Part shown: piece after piece, positions 6,690-13,615 of the stretch
Position numbering within the stretch: position 1 is the stretch's first letter
Layout of the letters: each line of letters opens with the position of its first letter
Origin: Ruminiclostridium sp.
GTDB taxonomy: Bacteria; Bacillota_A; Clostridia; Oscillospirales; Ruminococcaceae
Reading direction: 5' to 3'
Length of the DNA: 13,615 nucleotides
Assembly (NCBI GenBank): GCA_017550775.1
Contig: JAFZOA010000041.1
Coordinates: 1 to 13,615, forward strand
Position numbers and translations under genes: made by a program
The notes under the pieces: model-generated
Told to the model about the DNA's origin: nothing
Seen by the model: only the letters and a program-made list of their open reading frames with translations
Databases searched by the model: none

Positions 6690-8153
6690 TCAATCGCGGT
6701 AGTGTTCTTCGATAAGCTTCGCGTTCATTCTGTCGAGCTCGGTCTTCGGGAGCATCGAAAGCAGATCCCACGCGAGTTCAAGGGTCTGATCCATGCTGCG
6801 GTTCTCGTCGAAGCCCTGTTTCAAGAAGCGCTGCTCGAACTCGTGTCCGAATACCATGTAGCGCTTGTCGGTCGCAGAAAGCTCGTCCTCGCCTATGACG
6901 GAAGCGAGCGAACGCGCGTCCTGCACCTTTGCGTAGGCGGCAAAGAGCTGGTTCGCCACGTCGTTGTGGTCGGCGCGGGTATATCCCTCACCGATACCGT
7001 CCTTCATCAGTCGGGACAGCGACAGCAGCACCGACAGACCCGGATAAACTCCCTCGGAGTCGAGATTGCGGTCGAACACTATCTGACCCTCGGTGATATA
7101 CGCGGTAAGGTCGGGTCTGGGGTGTGTGATGTCGTCGTTTGGCAGGGTGAGTATCGGTATCTGCGTGACCGAACCGCTTGAACCCTCGATAACTCCCGCA
7201 CGCTCGTACATCGCGGCGAGGTCGGAGTACAGATAACCGGGGTAGCCCTTACGTCCGGGGATCTCGCCCTTAGAGGACGAGAACTCACGCAGAGCCTCGG
7301 CGTAGGAGGTGATATCGGTCATTACCACGAGGATATGCATATTCTTCTCGAACGCGAGGTACTCCGCCGTGGTGAGTGCGCATTTCGGGGTAAGGATACG
7401 CTCGATGATCGGGTCGTTGGAGAGGTTGAGGAACATTACAACTCGTCCGCTCGCACCCGCCTGGTCGAACTCGCGGCGGAAGTAGTCCGCAACGTCGTTC
7501 TGAACGCCCATAGCGGCAAACACGATAGCGAAGTCCTGTCCGTTTTCCTCGGCAATACGCGCCTGCTTTACGATCTGCACGGCGAGCTTGTTATGCGACA
7601 GGCCGGAGCCGCTGAATATCGGGAGCTTCTGTCCGCGTATCAGCGTCATAAGACAGTCGATCGAGCTTATTCCCGTGTGTATGTAGTTGCGCGGGTAGCT
7701 TCTGGCTACCGGATTGAGCGCACGGCCGTTGATATCGCCGTACTTCTCGGCAAACACGTCCCCGAGCCCGTCGGCGGGCTTTCCCGCACCGTTGAAAACG
7801 CGCCCGAGCATTTCGGTGCTCAGCGGTATCTCAAGCGGTTTTCCCTTGAACACGGTACGCGTGTTGTCGAGCGACAGCCCCGACGTACCCTCGAAAACCT
7901 GGAGTATTACCCGGTCGCCCTCCATCTGCACCACTCGTCCGAGACGGCGGGTACCGTCTTCAAGGTGCAGCTCGGCGATCTCCTCATACGCAACGCCGCT
8001 TACTCCTTCGAGCGCGACAAGAGGGCCGTTCACGTCGGCAAGCCCGGCGTACTGGATACTTATGCGTTTTTTCGTATCGGTTTGCGTTGAGCTCTGCATC
8101 ACACGGATATCAGCTTCGTCCGGTCGGTACAGAAGAGTTACTTTATCAGACAT
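6690..8153 (-). CDS. atpB: V/A-type ATP synthase subunit B (non-catalytic)
   Basis: 487 residues. It alternates with subunit A in the A3B3 hexamer and supplies residues to the catalytic site at the interface. It has the degenerate nucleotide-binding loop PIFSGSGLSHN (178-188) typical of B rather than A, and SSKGEIPGRKGYPGYLYSDLA (293 onward). SLSRLM (377-382) carries Arg380, the position of the arginine finger. The conserved N-terminal barrel starts near residue 34 (QYAGLADVNGPL), so about 30 residues precede it, somewhat more than usual. The upstream start is still preferred because AGGAG sits 6 nt before this ATG, whereas Met19 has no ribosome binding site. The gap to subunit A is 19 bp. 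Symbol as in A-type naming (ntpB elsewhere). Confidence 0.96.
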   Translation of the reverse strand: MSDKVTLLYRPDEADIRVMQSSTQTDTKKRISIQYAGLADVNGPLVALEGVSGVAYEEIAELHLEDGTRRLGRVVQMEGDRVILQVFEGTSGLSLDNTRTVFKGKPLEIPLSTEMLGRVFNGAGKPADGLGDVFAEKYGDINGRALNPVARSYPRNYIHTGISSIDCLMTLIRGQKLPIFSGSGLSHNKLAVQIVKQARIAEENGQDFAIVFAAMGVQNDVADYFRREFDQAGASGRVVMFLNLSNDPIIERILTPKCALTTAEYLAFEKNMHILVVMTDITSYAEALREFSSSKGEIPGRKGYPGYLYSDLAAMYERAGVIEGSSGSVTQIPILTLPNDDITHPRPDLTAYITEGQIVFDRNLDSEGVYPGLSVLLSLSRLMKDGIGEGYTRADHNDVANQLFAAYAKVQDARSLASVIGEDELSATDKRYMVFGHEFEQRFLKQGFDENRSMDQTLELAWDLLSMLPKTELDRMNAKLIEEHYRD

Positions 8154-8172
8154 AGAAGTCTCCTAAAAAGAT

Positions 8173-9924
8173 TTATGCTCCGAGAGCGTCGATAGTGCTG
8201 TCGATCTCGCGGCTGTATTCGTCGAACATTTCCGGCTTGTCGTTCGGAATGTCGTATTTCATCTTTATAAGCTTGTCAAAAAGCCCCGTCCCGAGGATCT
8301 CCGATACCGGAACTCCGCGTTTGAGCGCTTCCTCCGACTTGTGACTGAGACGCAGTATAACGCGCATCATCAGGAGCTGCTTGCTCATCGGGACATAGGT
8401 GTCGTCCTTGTGGAAGGCGTTCTGCTGTAAGAACCCGACTCGTATCACCTTCGCCGTTTCGAGCACGAGCTTCTGGTCGTCGGGAAGAACGTCCGAGCCG
8501 ATAAGCTTGACTATCTCCATGAGCTTGTTCTCTTCGAGCAGGATATTGCTTATCTCCTGGCGCACGTCAAGGAAGTCCTCGCCCACGTTCTTCTCATAGT
8601 ACTCCGTAAAGTCCGGAATGTACTCGGAATAGCTGGTGAGCCAGTTGATAGCGGGATAGTGTCTCGCGTAGGCAAGAGGCTTGTCGAGCGCCATGAAGCA
8701 GCGCACAAAGCGCTTGGTGTTCTGGGTGACCGGCTCCGAGAAGTCCGAGCCCGCCGGCGATACCGCGCCTATGATCGTAACGCTGCCGCGCTTGCCGGAG
8801 AGGACGTTGCAGTTCCCCGCGCGCTCGTAGAACTCCGCAAGACGGGAGGGCAGATACGCCGGGTAGCCTTCCTCGGCGGGCATTTCCTCAAGTCGTCCGG
8901 ATATCTCACGCAGAGCCTCCGCCCAGCGCGAGGTAGAGTCCGCCATGATCGCTATGTCATAGCCCATGTCGCGGTAATACTCGGCAATGGTGATGCCGGT
9001 GTATATCGACGCTTCACGCGCTGCAACAGGCATATTTGAGGTGTTGGCGATAAGAACGGTACGGTCGGTGAGGTGCTTGCCGCTCTTGGGGTCGATAAGC
9101 TCGCCGAACTCCTCAAGTACCTGAGTCATTTCGTTTCCGCGCTCTCCACAGCCTATGTACACGATTATGTCCGCGTCGCACCACTTCGCTATCTGGTGCT
9201 GGGTCATGGTCTTGCCGGTGCCGAAGCCGCCCGGTATCGCGGCGGTACCGCCCTTTGCTACGGGGACGATAGAGTCAAGCACGCGCTGACCGGTGATAAG
9301 CGGGGTATTTATGGGTATGCGGCGGGTAACGGGACGCGGAGTACGGATAGGCCACCTCTGACAGAGAGTAAGGACTTCCTCCTCACCGTCCGACTCGACT
9401 TTGAGTATAGTATCATTCACCTTATACTTCCCGTCGGGCGCGGCGTAGGTCACCTTACAGCTCTTCATCGTGGGCGGCACCATGACGCGGTTCACGATAA
9501 GCGGGCTTTCGGGACATTCCGCGTAAATCTGTCCGGCGGAAAGCTCGTCGCCCTCCTTCACAAGCACAGTGACATCGAACTCACGGTCGGGGTCAACGGT
9601 GGGGATATCGCTTCCCTCGGTGACGTACACGCCGTCGGTCTTCTTCATGTCGGTGAGCGGGCGGGCGATACCGTCGAAGATGTTGGAGATTATCCCCGGT
9701 CCGAGCGTAACGCTCATGGGCAGACCGGTACCCTCTACCTCCTCGCCGATCTTCAGTCCGGCGGTATTCTCGTACACCTGTATCGTGGTGAAACGGTCGT
9801 TCACGTTTATGACCTCGCCGATAAGGTGCTTTCTCCCGACATACACCATTTCGCGCATCGCGAAAGCTTTAGTGTCGCGGATCCTGATAACGGGTCCGTT
9901 TATTGCGTAGATCGTATTTTCCAT
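8173..9924 (-). CDS. atpA: V/A-type ATP synthase catalytic subunit A
   Basis: 583 residues from the ATG. This is the ATP-hydrolysing/synthesising subunit of the A3B3 head. It has an N-terminal barrel (1-70, INGPVI...), the A-specific bulge region (about 110-190), the P-loop GGFGTGKT (232-239), GERGNE (260-265) with the catalytic Glu261, the Walker B strand IAIMAD (324-329), and the signature [15 protein letters not shown]. All catalytic residues appear intact. A TTG at 9925-9927 directly precedes the ATG. AGAAGG lies 6 nt before the TTG and 9 nt before the ATG; ATG is preferred. The gene follows subunit E by 21 bp. In many relatives a subunit C or F gene sits in this neighbourhood, but the gap here is too small for one. 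Confidence 0.97.
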   Translation of the reverse strand: MENTIYAINGPVIRIRDTKAFAMREMVYVGRKHLIGEVINVNDRFTTIQVYENTAGLKIGEEVEGTGLPMSVTLGPGIISNIFDGIARPLTDMKKTDGVYVTEGSDIPTVDPDREFDVTVLVKEGDELSAGQIYAECPESPLIVNRVMVPPTMKSCKVTYAAPDGKYKVNDTILKVESDGEEEVLTLCQRWPIRTPRPVTRRIPINTPLITGQRVLDSIVPVAKGGTAAIPGGFGTGKTMTQHQIAKWCDADIIVYIGCGERGNEMTQVLEEFGELIDPKSGKHLTDRTVLIANTSNMPVAAREASIYTGITIAEYYRDMGYDIAIMADSTSRWAEALREISGRLEEMPAEEGYPAYLPSRLAEFYERAGNCNVLSGKRGSVTIIGAVSPAGSDFSEPVTQNTKRFVRCFMALDKPLAYARHYPAINWLTSYSEYIPDFTEYYEKNVGEDFLDVRQEISNILLEENKLMEIVKLIGSDVLPDDQKLVLETAKVIRVGFLQQNAFHKDDTYVPMSKQLLMMRVILRLSHKSEEALKRGVPVSEILGTGLFDKLIKMKYDIPNDKPEMFDEYSREIDSTIDALGA

Positions 9925-9945
9925 CAAACGAGTCCTTCTGAATAA

Positions 9946-10542
9946 TTATAGCTGCATTTCCGAGCGCGCGGCAAACTCTCCGCGCTCATTCTCAAATGCC
10001 GTATCGAGCGTAAGGTCGATGAATATACCCTTTGCGGGGTACTTGAACACAAGCCCGCCGAGACGGATATTCCTGTCCGCCGCCACGCTCGCGCCGTACT
10101 TCTTCATCAGCTTCTCCGCCGCGGCAAGGTCGCTCTTGCGGCAGTAAACGCTCACATCGGAGGTTATCTTCTCCTGCGCGTCCGCCCGCTCCGCACACTT
10201 TGCGAGGTGGGAGGTATATGCGTCGGAGGCGGCAAACTCCGCAAGCCCTTCCTTTATCTCACCGAACAGCTCATCTACCAGCGAGTTGCGGTGAAGAAGG
10301 ACCTTCCTGTCCGCGGCATACTTGCTCTCGGACACGCGCTTGCGCTCGTCACTCTCATACCGCGAGAACTTCGACAGCATGGCGCTGTTGTGTTCGCGCC
10401 GTATGCGATCCTTTTCCTCGTCGAGCATAGCCTTTGCCTGCTTCTTCGCGTCGTCGGTGATGCGCTTCGCTTCAAGCTCAGCGGCCGCCTGTATCTGCTC
10501 CTTCAGCTTGTCGAGCCTTGTCTTGACATTGACATCTGCCAT
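9946..10542 (-). CDS. atpE: V/A-type ATP synthase subunit E (peripheral stalk)
   Basis: 198 residues from the ATG. It is part of the outer stalk that holds the catalytic head against rotation. Residues 1-90 form a long, highly charged Ala/Lys/Glu/Arg-rich helix (LKEQIQAAAELEAKRITDDA), which normally pairs with subunit G/H. The C-terminal half is a mixed alpha/beta domain with the family's GGLVFKYPAKGIFID-type strand near residues 160-175. An in-frame GTG at 10549-10551 could start it earlier, but it overlaps the AAGGGGG ribosome binding site. That site lies 8 nt before the ATG, so ATG is chosen. Family assignment rests on architecture and operon position, since E subunits diverge strongly. 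Confidence 0.9.
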   Translation of the reverse strand: MADVNVKTRLDKLKEQIQAAAELEAKRITDDAKKQAKAMLDEEKDRIRREHNSAMLSKFSRYESDERKRVSESKYAADRKVLLHRNSLVDELFGEIKEGLAEFAASDAYTSHLAKCAERADAQEKITSDVSVYCRKSDLAAAEKLMKKYGASVAADRNIRLGGLVFKYPAKGIFIDLTLDTAFENERGEFAARSEMQL

Positions 10543-10557
10543 TACAGGCACCCCCTT

Positions 10558-10866
10558 TTATATCCTGATACCTACGGCGTCGCTCACATATCCGCTCAAT
10601 GTCTCGGAGATGTGCGAGTCGCCGTTACTGTCGGGTATCTCAACTATGAGCGGCCGGCGAAGAGCGAGCTTCATCGAGGAGATCTCCTGACCGCACAGCT
10701 CAACTATACTGCGCGTCACGAACACCACCGCGATATCGCTGCGTGATGCCGCGTCGTTAAGCGCGTCCATAGCGTCCTGGCGCTTCGACACGACCACGCC
10801 CTCAACTCCTGCAAGCCTCATGCCCATCTGAGTATCCGTATTGTCGCTTATAAGAAAGCATTTCAT
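10558..10866 (-). CDS. atpF: V/A-type ATP synthase subunit F
   Basis: 102 residues, normal for the family. It is a small Rossmann-like protein that binds subunit D and forms part of the central rotor stalk. It begins MKCFLISDNTD, continues with GMRLAGVEGVVV (family 'GfrLaGve'), then an IAVVFVTRSIVE strand (about 45-56), and RRPLIVEIPDSNG (about 69-81), matching 'P.iveIPd..g' of ATP-synt_F. GGAG lies upstream of the ATG. It is 15 bp downstream of subunit K and 15 bp before subunit E. Its place between K and E, rather than after C, reflects the compact operon order here. Symbol in A/V naming (also ntpG in Enterococcus). Confidence 0.92.
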   Translation of the reverse strand: MKCFLISDNTDTQMGMRLAGVEGVVVSKRQDAMDALNDAASRSDIAVVFVTRSIVELCGQEISSMKLALRRPLIVEIPDSNGDSHISETLSGYVSDAVGIRI

Positions 10867-10881
10867 GTATATCCGCTCCGA

Positions 10882-11325
10882 TCAGCCGTTGAGGATAAGA
10901 ATGGAAACGAGAAGTCCGTAGATCGCGACACCCTCGCCGAGCGCCACGAAGATAAGTGCCTTCGAGAAGGTCTTTTCGTCCTCGCTCAGAGCGCCGATAG
11001 CCGCGGAAGCTGCGTTTGCTACCGCGATACCTGTAGCTATGGTCGCGAAGCAGGTGGGAAGAGCAGCCGCTATGTACTTGAGTCCCGCGCCGATAGCCGC
11101 GTCATTTCCCGCTGCCGCAGCAGCAGCCTCGGGTGCGCCTTCCGCCGCCGCGATGACCGGCACAAAGATCGCCATGAGTATCATGGTTCCGAGGAACATT
11201 CCGCCGTTGAGCAGAATTGCGCGCTTACGGTTGAACTCCACACCGGCGTGTGCCTTGCGGATAGCGACTACGAGCGGCACGATTATCATTGCGAGCGCAA
11301 GAAGCGGTAATAAATAAAGTAACAT
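10882..11325 (-). CDS. atpK: V/A-type ATP synthase subunit K (membrane proteolipid ring)
   Basis: 147 residues forming the rotating membrane ring that carries the ion. Four hydrophobic segments are visible: about 2-22, 42-61, 79-111 (with helix-packing small residues) and 120-145. An Ala-rich linker, 60-77, joins segments 2 and 3. The ion-binding carboxylate is Glu131 in ALGEGVAIYG. Only the second hairpin looks like a classical c-subunit. The first hairpin is atypical and lacks the LPxTQ motif seen in the Na+-binding Enterococcus hirae NtpK. The position of NtpK Gln110 is Val102. Proton coupling is therefore more likely than sodium (inference). Similar proteolipids occur in clostridial operons as I recall the family. 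A strong AGGAGG precedes the ATG. Confidence 0.93.
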   Translation of the reverse strand: MLLYLLPLLALAMIIVPLVVAIRKAHAGVEFNRKRAILLNGGMFLGTMILMAIFVPVIAAAEGAPEAAAAAAGNDAAIGAGLKYIAAALPTCFATIATGIAVANAASAAIGALSEDEKTFSKALIFVALGEGVAIYGLLVSILILNG

Positions 11326-11360
11326 TGTTTTATCCTCCTGAGATATTGTCTTATTATGTA

Positions 11361-13397
11361 TTATGCGGCCTTAGAGCCGATAGATACGGGTCTGAACGGG
11401 ATCCCGCCGCCCTTGAAGAAGCGGCTGAACAGCTCGTAGAATTCGAGACGGAGCACCTGGATTCCGACGATGAAGCCTTCAAAGCCGATAACGAAGATGT
11501 TGCCGAAGATGAGCACTATCACGCTTCCCGCGCCCTCAAACATATTCGCGATGATGCTGAATACGAGCATCAGACCGGCGTGGCTCAGTATGAATCCGCC
11601 GATACGCAGATAGGACATGGTGTTGGTGATGTAGGTAAGTCCCACGTCAAACAGATCGATGACTCCCTCGATTATGAACATTCCGACGGAGGTCTTCTCC
11701 TTTGCACGCCCGACGTTCATAGCTTCAAGACGAGCTTTGAGCCCCGTGTCGATGCTGCGGTCGGTCTTGGCGGCCGGCTTCACCGACTTAAGTCCGCGCT
11801 TTGCCATAGCGTGCAGCAGAGGTTCCTTGAAGAACATCAGAACTGCCGGAAGAACTATCAGACCGATAACGTACACCGGTGTCATGATCTTTATGCCGAG
11901 CGCGAGACTGCAACCGAGACCCGCTACCAGCGAGACATACAGCACGAAGCCGCATATACCGCTCGCGCCGAATATCCCGGATTCATAGTCCTTCATGCGA
12001 AGGCTCACAATGATGTTTATTATCATCATCGCGATTATCAGCACTACACCGAAAGCGAGCGCCATCAGCAGGAACATCGTTGACGCGGCGAAGATATCCT
12101 CCGGGGGTTCGGTGTATCCGAACATCTCATATATCTGCGGGATATGGAAGAACGGCTTGATTATCTCCTCGTTGCCGAACACCGACCCGTACAGCGCCCC
12201 GAACAGCGCGCTCGACAGGCCTATTCTCGCGATTATCGGCGCGAGACCCGCTTTGGTAAGCTTCGTGAGTATGATGCCGAGTACCATTATGCAGAGCCCC
12301 TGTCCGAGGTCGCCGAACATCATTCCGTACAGCAGCATATAAGTTATCGCGACGAGCGGTGTCGGATCTATGCCGTTCGCGGCAGGCATACCGTACATCT
12401 TTACGAACATCTCGAACGGCCGGAACAGCCAGTTGTTCTTCAGCCGCACCGGTACCGGCTCGTCCGGGGAAGCCTGACGGTATGTCACGGTAACATCGTC
12501 TATCGACCCGATAAGCTCGGAGAACCGCTTCTTTTCGGACTCGGGGATATATCCCGAGAAGTGGAACCGGCCGTCGAACGCTATGACGTTTGAACGCAGC
12601 TCATAGCTGTTACCGATGGCGACGAGCTTAGCATACACGCGGGAGAGCTTTCCGCCCTCGCGCTGCGCTATCTTTGCAAGCTCTGCGTCTATCTCGGTCA
12701 TGCGCCTGTTCTCCGACTCCATCTGCTCCAGAAGCTTCGATATAGCCTCGTCGGAGCTTCCCTTAAGGTATTCCGGGAGCGGGGTAGGCTCGAAGCCTAA
12801 AATGTTGAACATGAAGTCAATGTCGTTTATGTCCGTGACGGAGGCTATGTACAGACACCATGTATAGTTCTTCTCCTGCTCGAAGGGGAAGAAGAAGAAC
12901 ACCTTGTCGCTGTAAAACGAGAGCTTTTTGAGACTCCCGTTCGGAAGCCTTCCGAACCGGTACTTCGCGTATTTCAGCGACATGAGCTCCGCAAGGTCTG
13001 CGTCAAGTCCGCTGAGCTGGGACAGGTTCTCATAGATCGCATTCTGTGAGTGAAGCTCGGAATTGAGCCTCATCTTCTCTTCCGTAAGCTCCTTCTGCAT
13101 CTCGTCGATCTCGTCGAGATATTTCTTGAAGTCAACGCTCACGCTGTACTCGATGTCATCGTAGGAGTCGTTCTCGTCGAGCTTTACGCCCAGCGTGTCG
13201 GCAAGCGCCCTTGTCCGCTTTATGAGTCTTTCAAAGGCACCGTTGTCCTTCATGTTCTTTACGGCAAGCTCTGAGCGCGAAATGTCGGGCGGCGGGTTTA
13301 TGTGAAAACAGCCGCTCTCACAGCACTTGATGAGCGTTTTGTTCACTCGTCGTATGCCGCCTTCAACAGAAACAAGCGTAACCTTTTCTATTGCCAT
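11361..13397 (-). CDS. atpI: V/A-type ATP synthase subunit I (membrane stator, V_ATPase_I family)
   Basis: 678 residues, typical length. The cytoplasmic N-terminal half (1-335) anchors the peripheral stalks and contains helical coiled-coil stretches at about 90-128 and 215-255. The membrane half (about 345-660) forms the ion half-channels against the K ring. Landmarks are KMYGMPAANGIDPTPL (333-348), YGMMFGDLGQGL (357-368), MSYLRIGG (594-601, Arg598), and a final helix with Glu640 and QVLRLEFYELFSRFF (647-661, Arg650). Arg598 and Arg650 fit the conserved channel arginines of the family. About seven or eight membrane helices can be counted. The start has AAGGAAAGGG upstream. It is the first gene of the operon in this window; in many relatives a small G/H stalk gene precedes it, but none is seen here. 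Confidence 0.95.
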   Translation of the reverse strand: MAIEKVTLVSVEGGIRRVNKTLIKCCESGCFHINPPPDISRSELAVKNMKDNGAFERLIKRTRALADTLGVKLDENDSYDDIEYSVSVDFKKYLDEIDEMQKELTEEKMRLNSELHSQNAIYENLSQLSGLDADLAELMSLKYAKYRFGRLPNGSLKKLSFYSDKVFFFFPFEQEKNYTWCLYIASVTDINDIDFMFNILGFEPTPLPEYLKGSSDEAISKLLEQMESENRRMTEIDAELAKIAQREGGKLSRVYAKLVAIGNSYELRSNVIAFDGRFHFSGYIPESEKKRFSELIGSIDDVTVTYRQASPDEPVPVRLKNNWLFRPFEMFVKMYGMPAANGIDPTPLVAITYMLLYGMMFGDLGQGLCIMVLGIILTKLTKAGLAPIIARIGLSSALFGALYGSVFGNEEIIKPFFHIPQIYEMFGYTEPPEDIFAASTMFLLMALAFGVVLIIAMMIINIIVSLRMKDYESGIFGASGICGFVLYVSLVAGLGCSLALGIKIMTPVYVIGLIVLPAVLMFFKEPLLHAMAKRGLKSVKPAAKTDRSIDTGLKARLEAMNVGRAKEKTSVGMFIIEGVIDLFDVGLTYITNTMSYLRIGGFILSHAGLMLVFSIIANMFEGAGSVIVLIFGNIFVIGFEGFIVGIQVLRLEFYELFSRFFKGGGIPFRPVSIGSKAA

Positions 13398-13450
13398 TAT
13401 TCGCCCTTTCCTTTCATGGTTATTCGCCCGAAACGGCGTTATTTCCGATA

Positions 13451-13479
13451 CTTATAGGTTTCTTTAGGGTACCCCTAAA
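13451..13479 (-). promoter_or_regulatory. weak candidate promoter for the ATPase operon
   Basis: On the minus strand a -10-like TATAAG (13451-13456) has a poor -35, TTTAGG (13474-13479), at 17-bp spacing. It would start transcription near 13444, about 47 nt before subunit I. It overlaps the hairpin at 13457-13483. It is offered only because no better promoter is seen in the 218 bp upstream of the operon; transcription may instead enter from outside the window. Confidence 0.25.
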
Positions 13480-13483
13480 AACC
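13457..13483. other. stem-loop upstream of the ATPase operon
   Basis: TTTAGGG (13463-13469) pairs with CCCTAAA (13473-13479) around a 3-nt TAC loop. GGTT (13457-13460) then pairs with AACC (13480-13483) past a 2-nt bulge, giving 11 bp in total. Its right arm shares bases with the left end of the repeat element at 13475-13615. It could be a terminator for a gene further right, a leader structure, or part of the element. Confidence 0.5.
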
Positions 13484-13615
13484 GCTTTGAAAAGAGAAAA
13501 TGTGACAGCCGCGTCGAAGACGAGGAAAGGCTCCGAAGGCTTGCTGGCGCAAGGCGAGGAGACTTGACGAAGTATTCGGCGTGGATGGCGCGTTTTCTCT
13601 CAAATGGGTTTTTAG
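13475..13615. repeat. structured element bounded by imperfect inverted repeats (MITE/palindromic-repeat-like)
   Basis: The left end (13475-13500) starts CTAAAAACC and ends GAGAAAA. The reverse complement of the right end (13593-13615) starts and ends the same way, with TTTGA shared between. The arms differ by two substitutions and a 3-nt insertion. The 92 bp between them carry three small hairpins: CGTC/GACG (512-522), CTTGC/GCAAG (540-553) and CGAA/TTCG (568-578), last three digits of 13xxx. All plus-strand frames across it are broken or start outside, so coding is unlikely. The element reaches exactly the last base of the window, so its right boundary is uncertain. The general look recalls small interspersed repeats of ruminococcal genomes, from memory only. 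Confidence 0.6.

Noticed and set aside
9073..9945. 290-codon plus-strand frame opposite subunit A
   Set aside because: It is a shadow of the strongly conserved A subunit; there are no motifs and no ribosome binding site.
11289..12083. 264-codon plus-strand frame opposite subunits K and I
   Set aside because: It is a shadow frame spanning two real genes and their gap, with biased His/Glu/Tyr composition.
1..13615. CRISPR array, tRNA or rRNA genes, transposase or integrase genes
   Set aside because: No regularly spaced repeats, cloverleaf with conserved tRNA bases, rRNA signature or recombinase motif was seen on either strand.

Overview
The window looks like chromosome of a clostridial Firmicute, most likely an Oscillospiraceae/Ruminococcaceae-type gut anaerobe. 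The signs are strong AGGAGG-type ribosome binding sites, consensus sigma-A promoters, moderate G+C with AT-rich intergenic DNA, and a V/A-type ATPase operon whose proteolipid subunit is of a type seen in clostridia. The lineage is inferred from style, not from a marker gene.

Layout. (1) Positions 1-470, minus strand: the 5' end of thrS (threonyl-tRNA synthetase), running off the left edge. The protein starts directly in the editing domain and has no N-terminal TGS domain. A full-consensus promoter and an in-frame stop fix this start. (2) Positions 471-850: a divergent intergenic region with the thrS promoter, short direct repeats, and a second promoter facing right whose -10 box lies inside a perfect 10-bp inverted repeat, a likely operator. 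(3) Positions 851-5921, plus strand: a tightly coupled two-gene unit. The first gene encodes a SNF2-like superfamily 2 helicase relative with apparently broken motifs II and VI. The second encodes a 1033-residue GHKL (HSP90/histidine-kinase fold) ATPase of Sacsin/NO VEIN type with a C-terminal cysteine cluster. I do not recognise this pair as a named system, and it is the best candidate here for something undescribed. (4) Positions 5922-6027: two hairpins between convergent genes, serving as terminators. (5) Positions 6028-13397, minus strand: a seven-gene V/A-type ATPase operon in transcription order I-K-F-E-A-B-D, with gaps of 15-44 bp. No gene for the central connector subunit C or the stalk subunit G/H is present. 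(6) Positions 13398-13615: the operon leader, then a structured element bounded by inverted repeats at the right edge.

How the genes work together. The ATPase genes encode a rotary ion pump/synthase: A3B3 catalytic head, D/F central shaft, E peripheral stalk, and the I/K membrane motor. The helicase-like and GHKL genes are presumably co-translated and may form one complex. A nucleic-acid surveillance, defence or chaperone role is possible but not shown by the sequence. thrS is housekeeping and unrelated to its neighbours.
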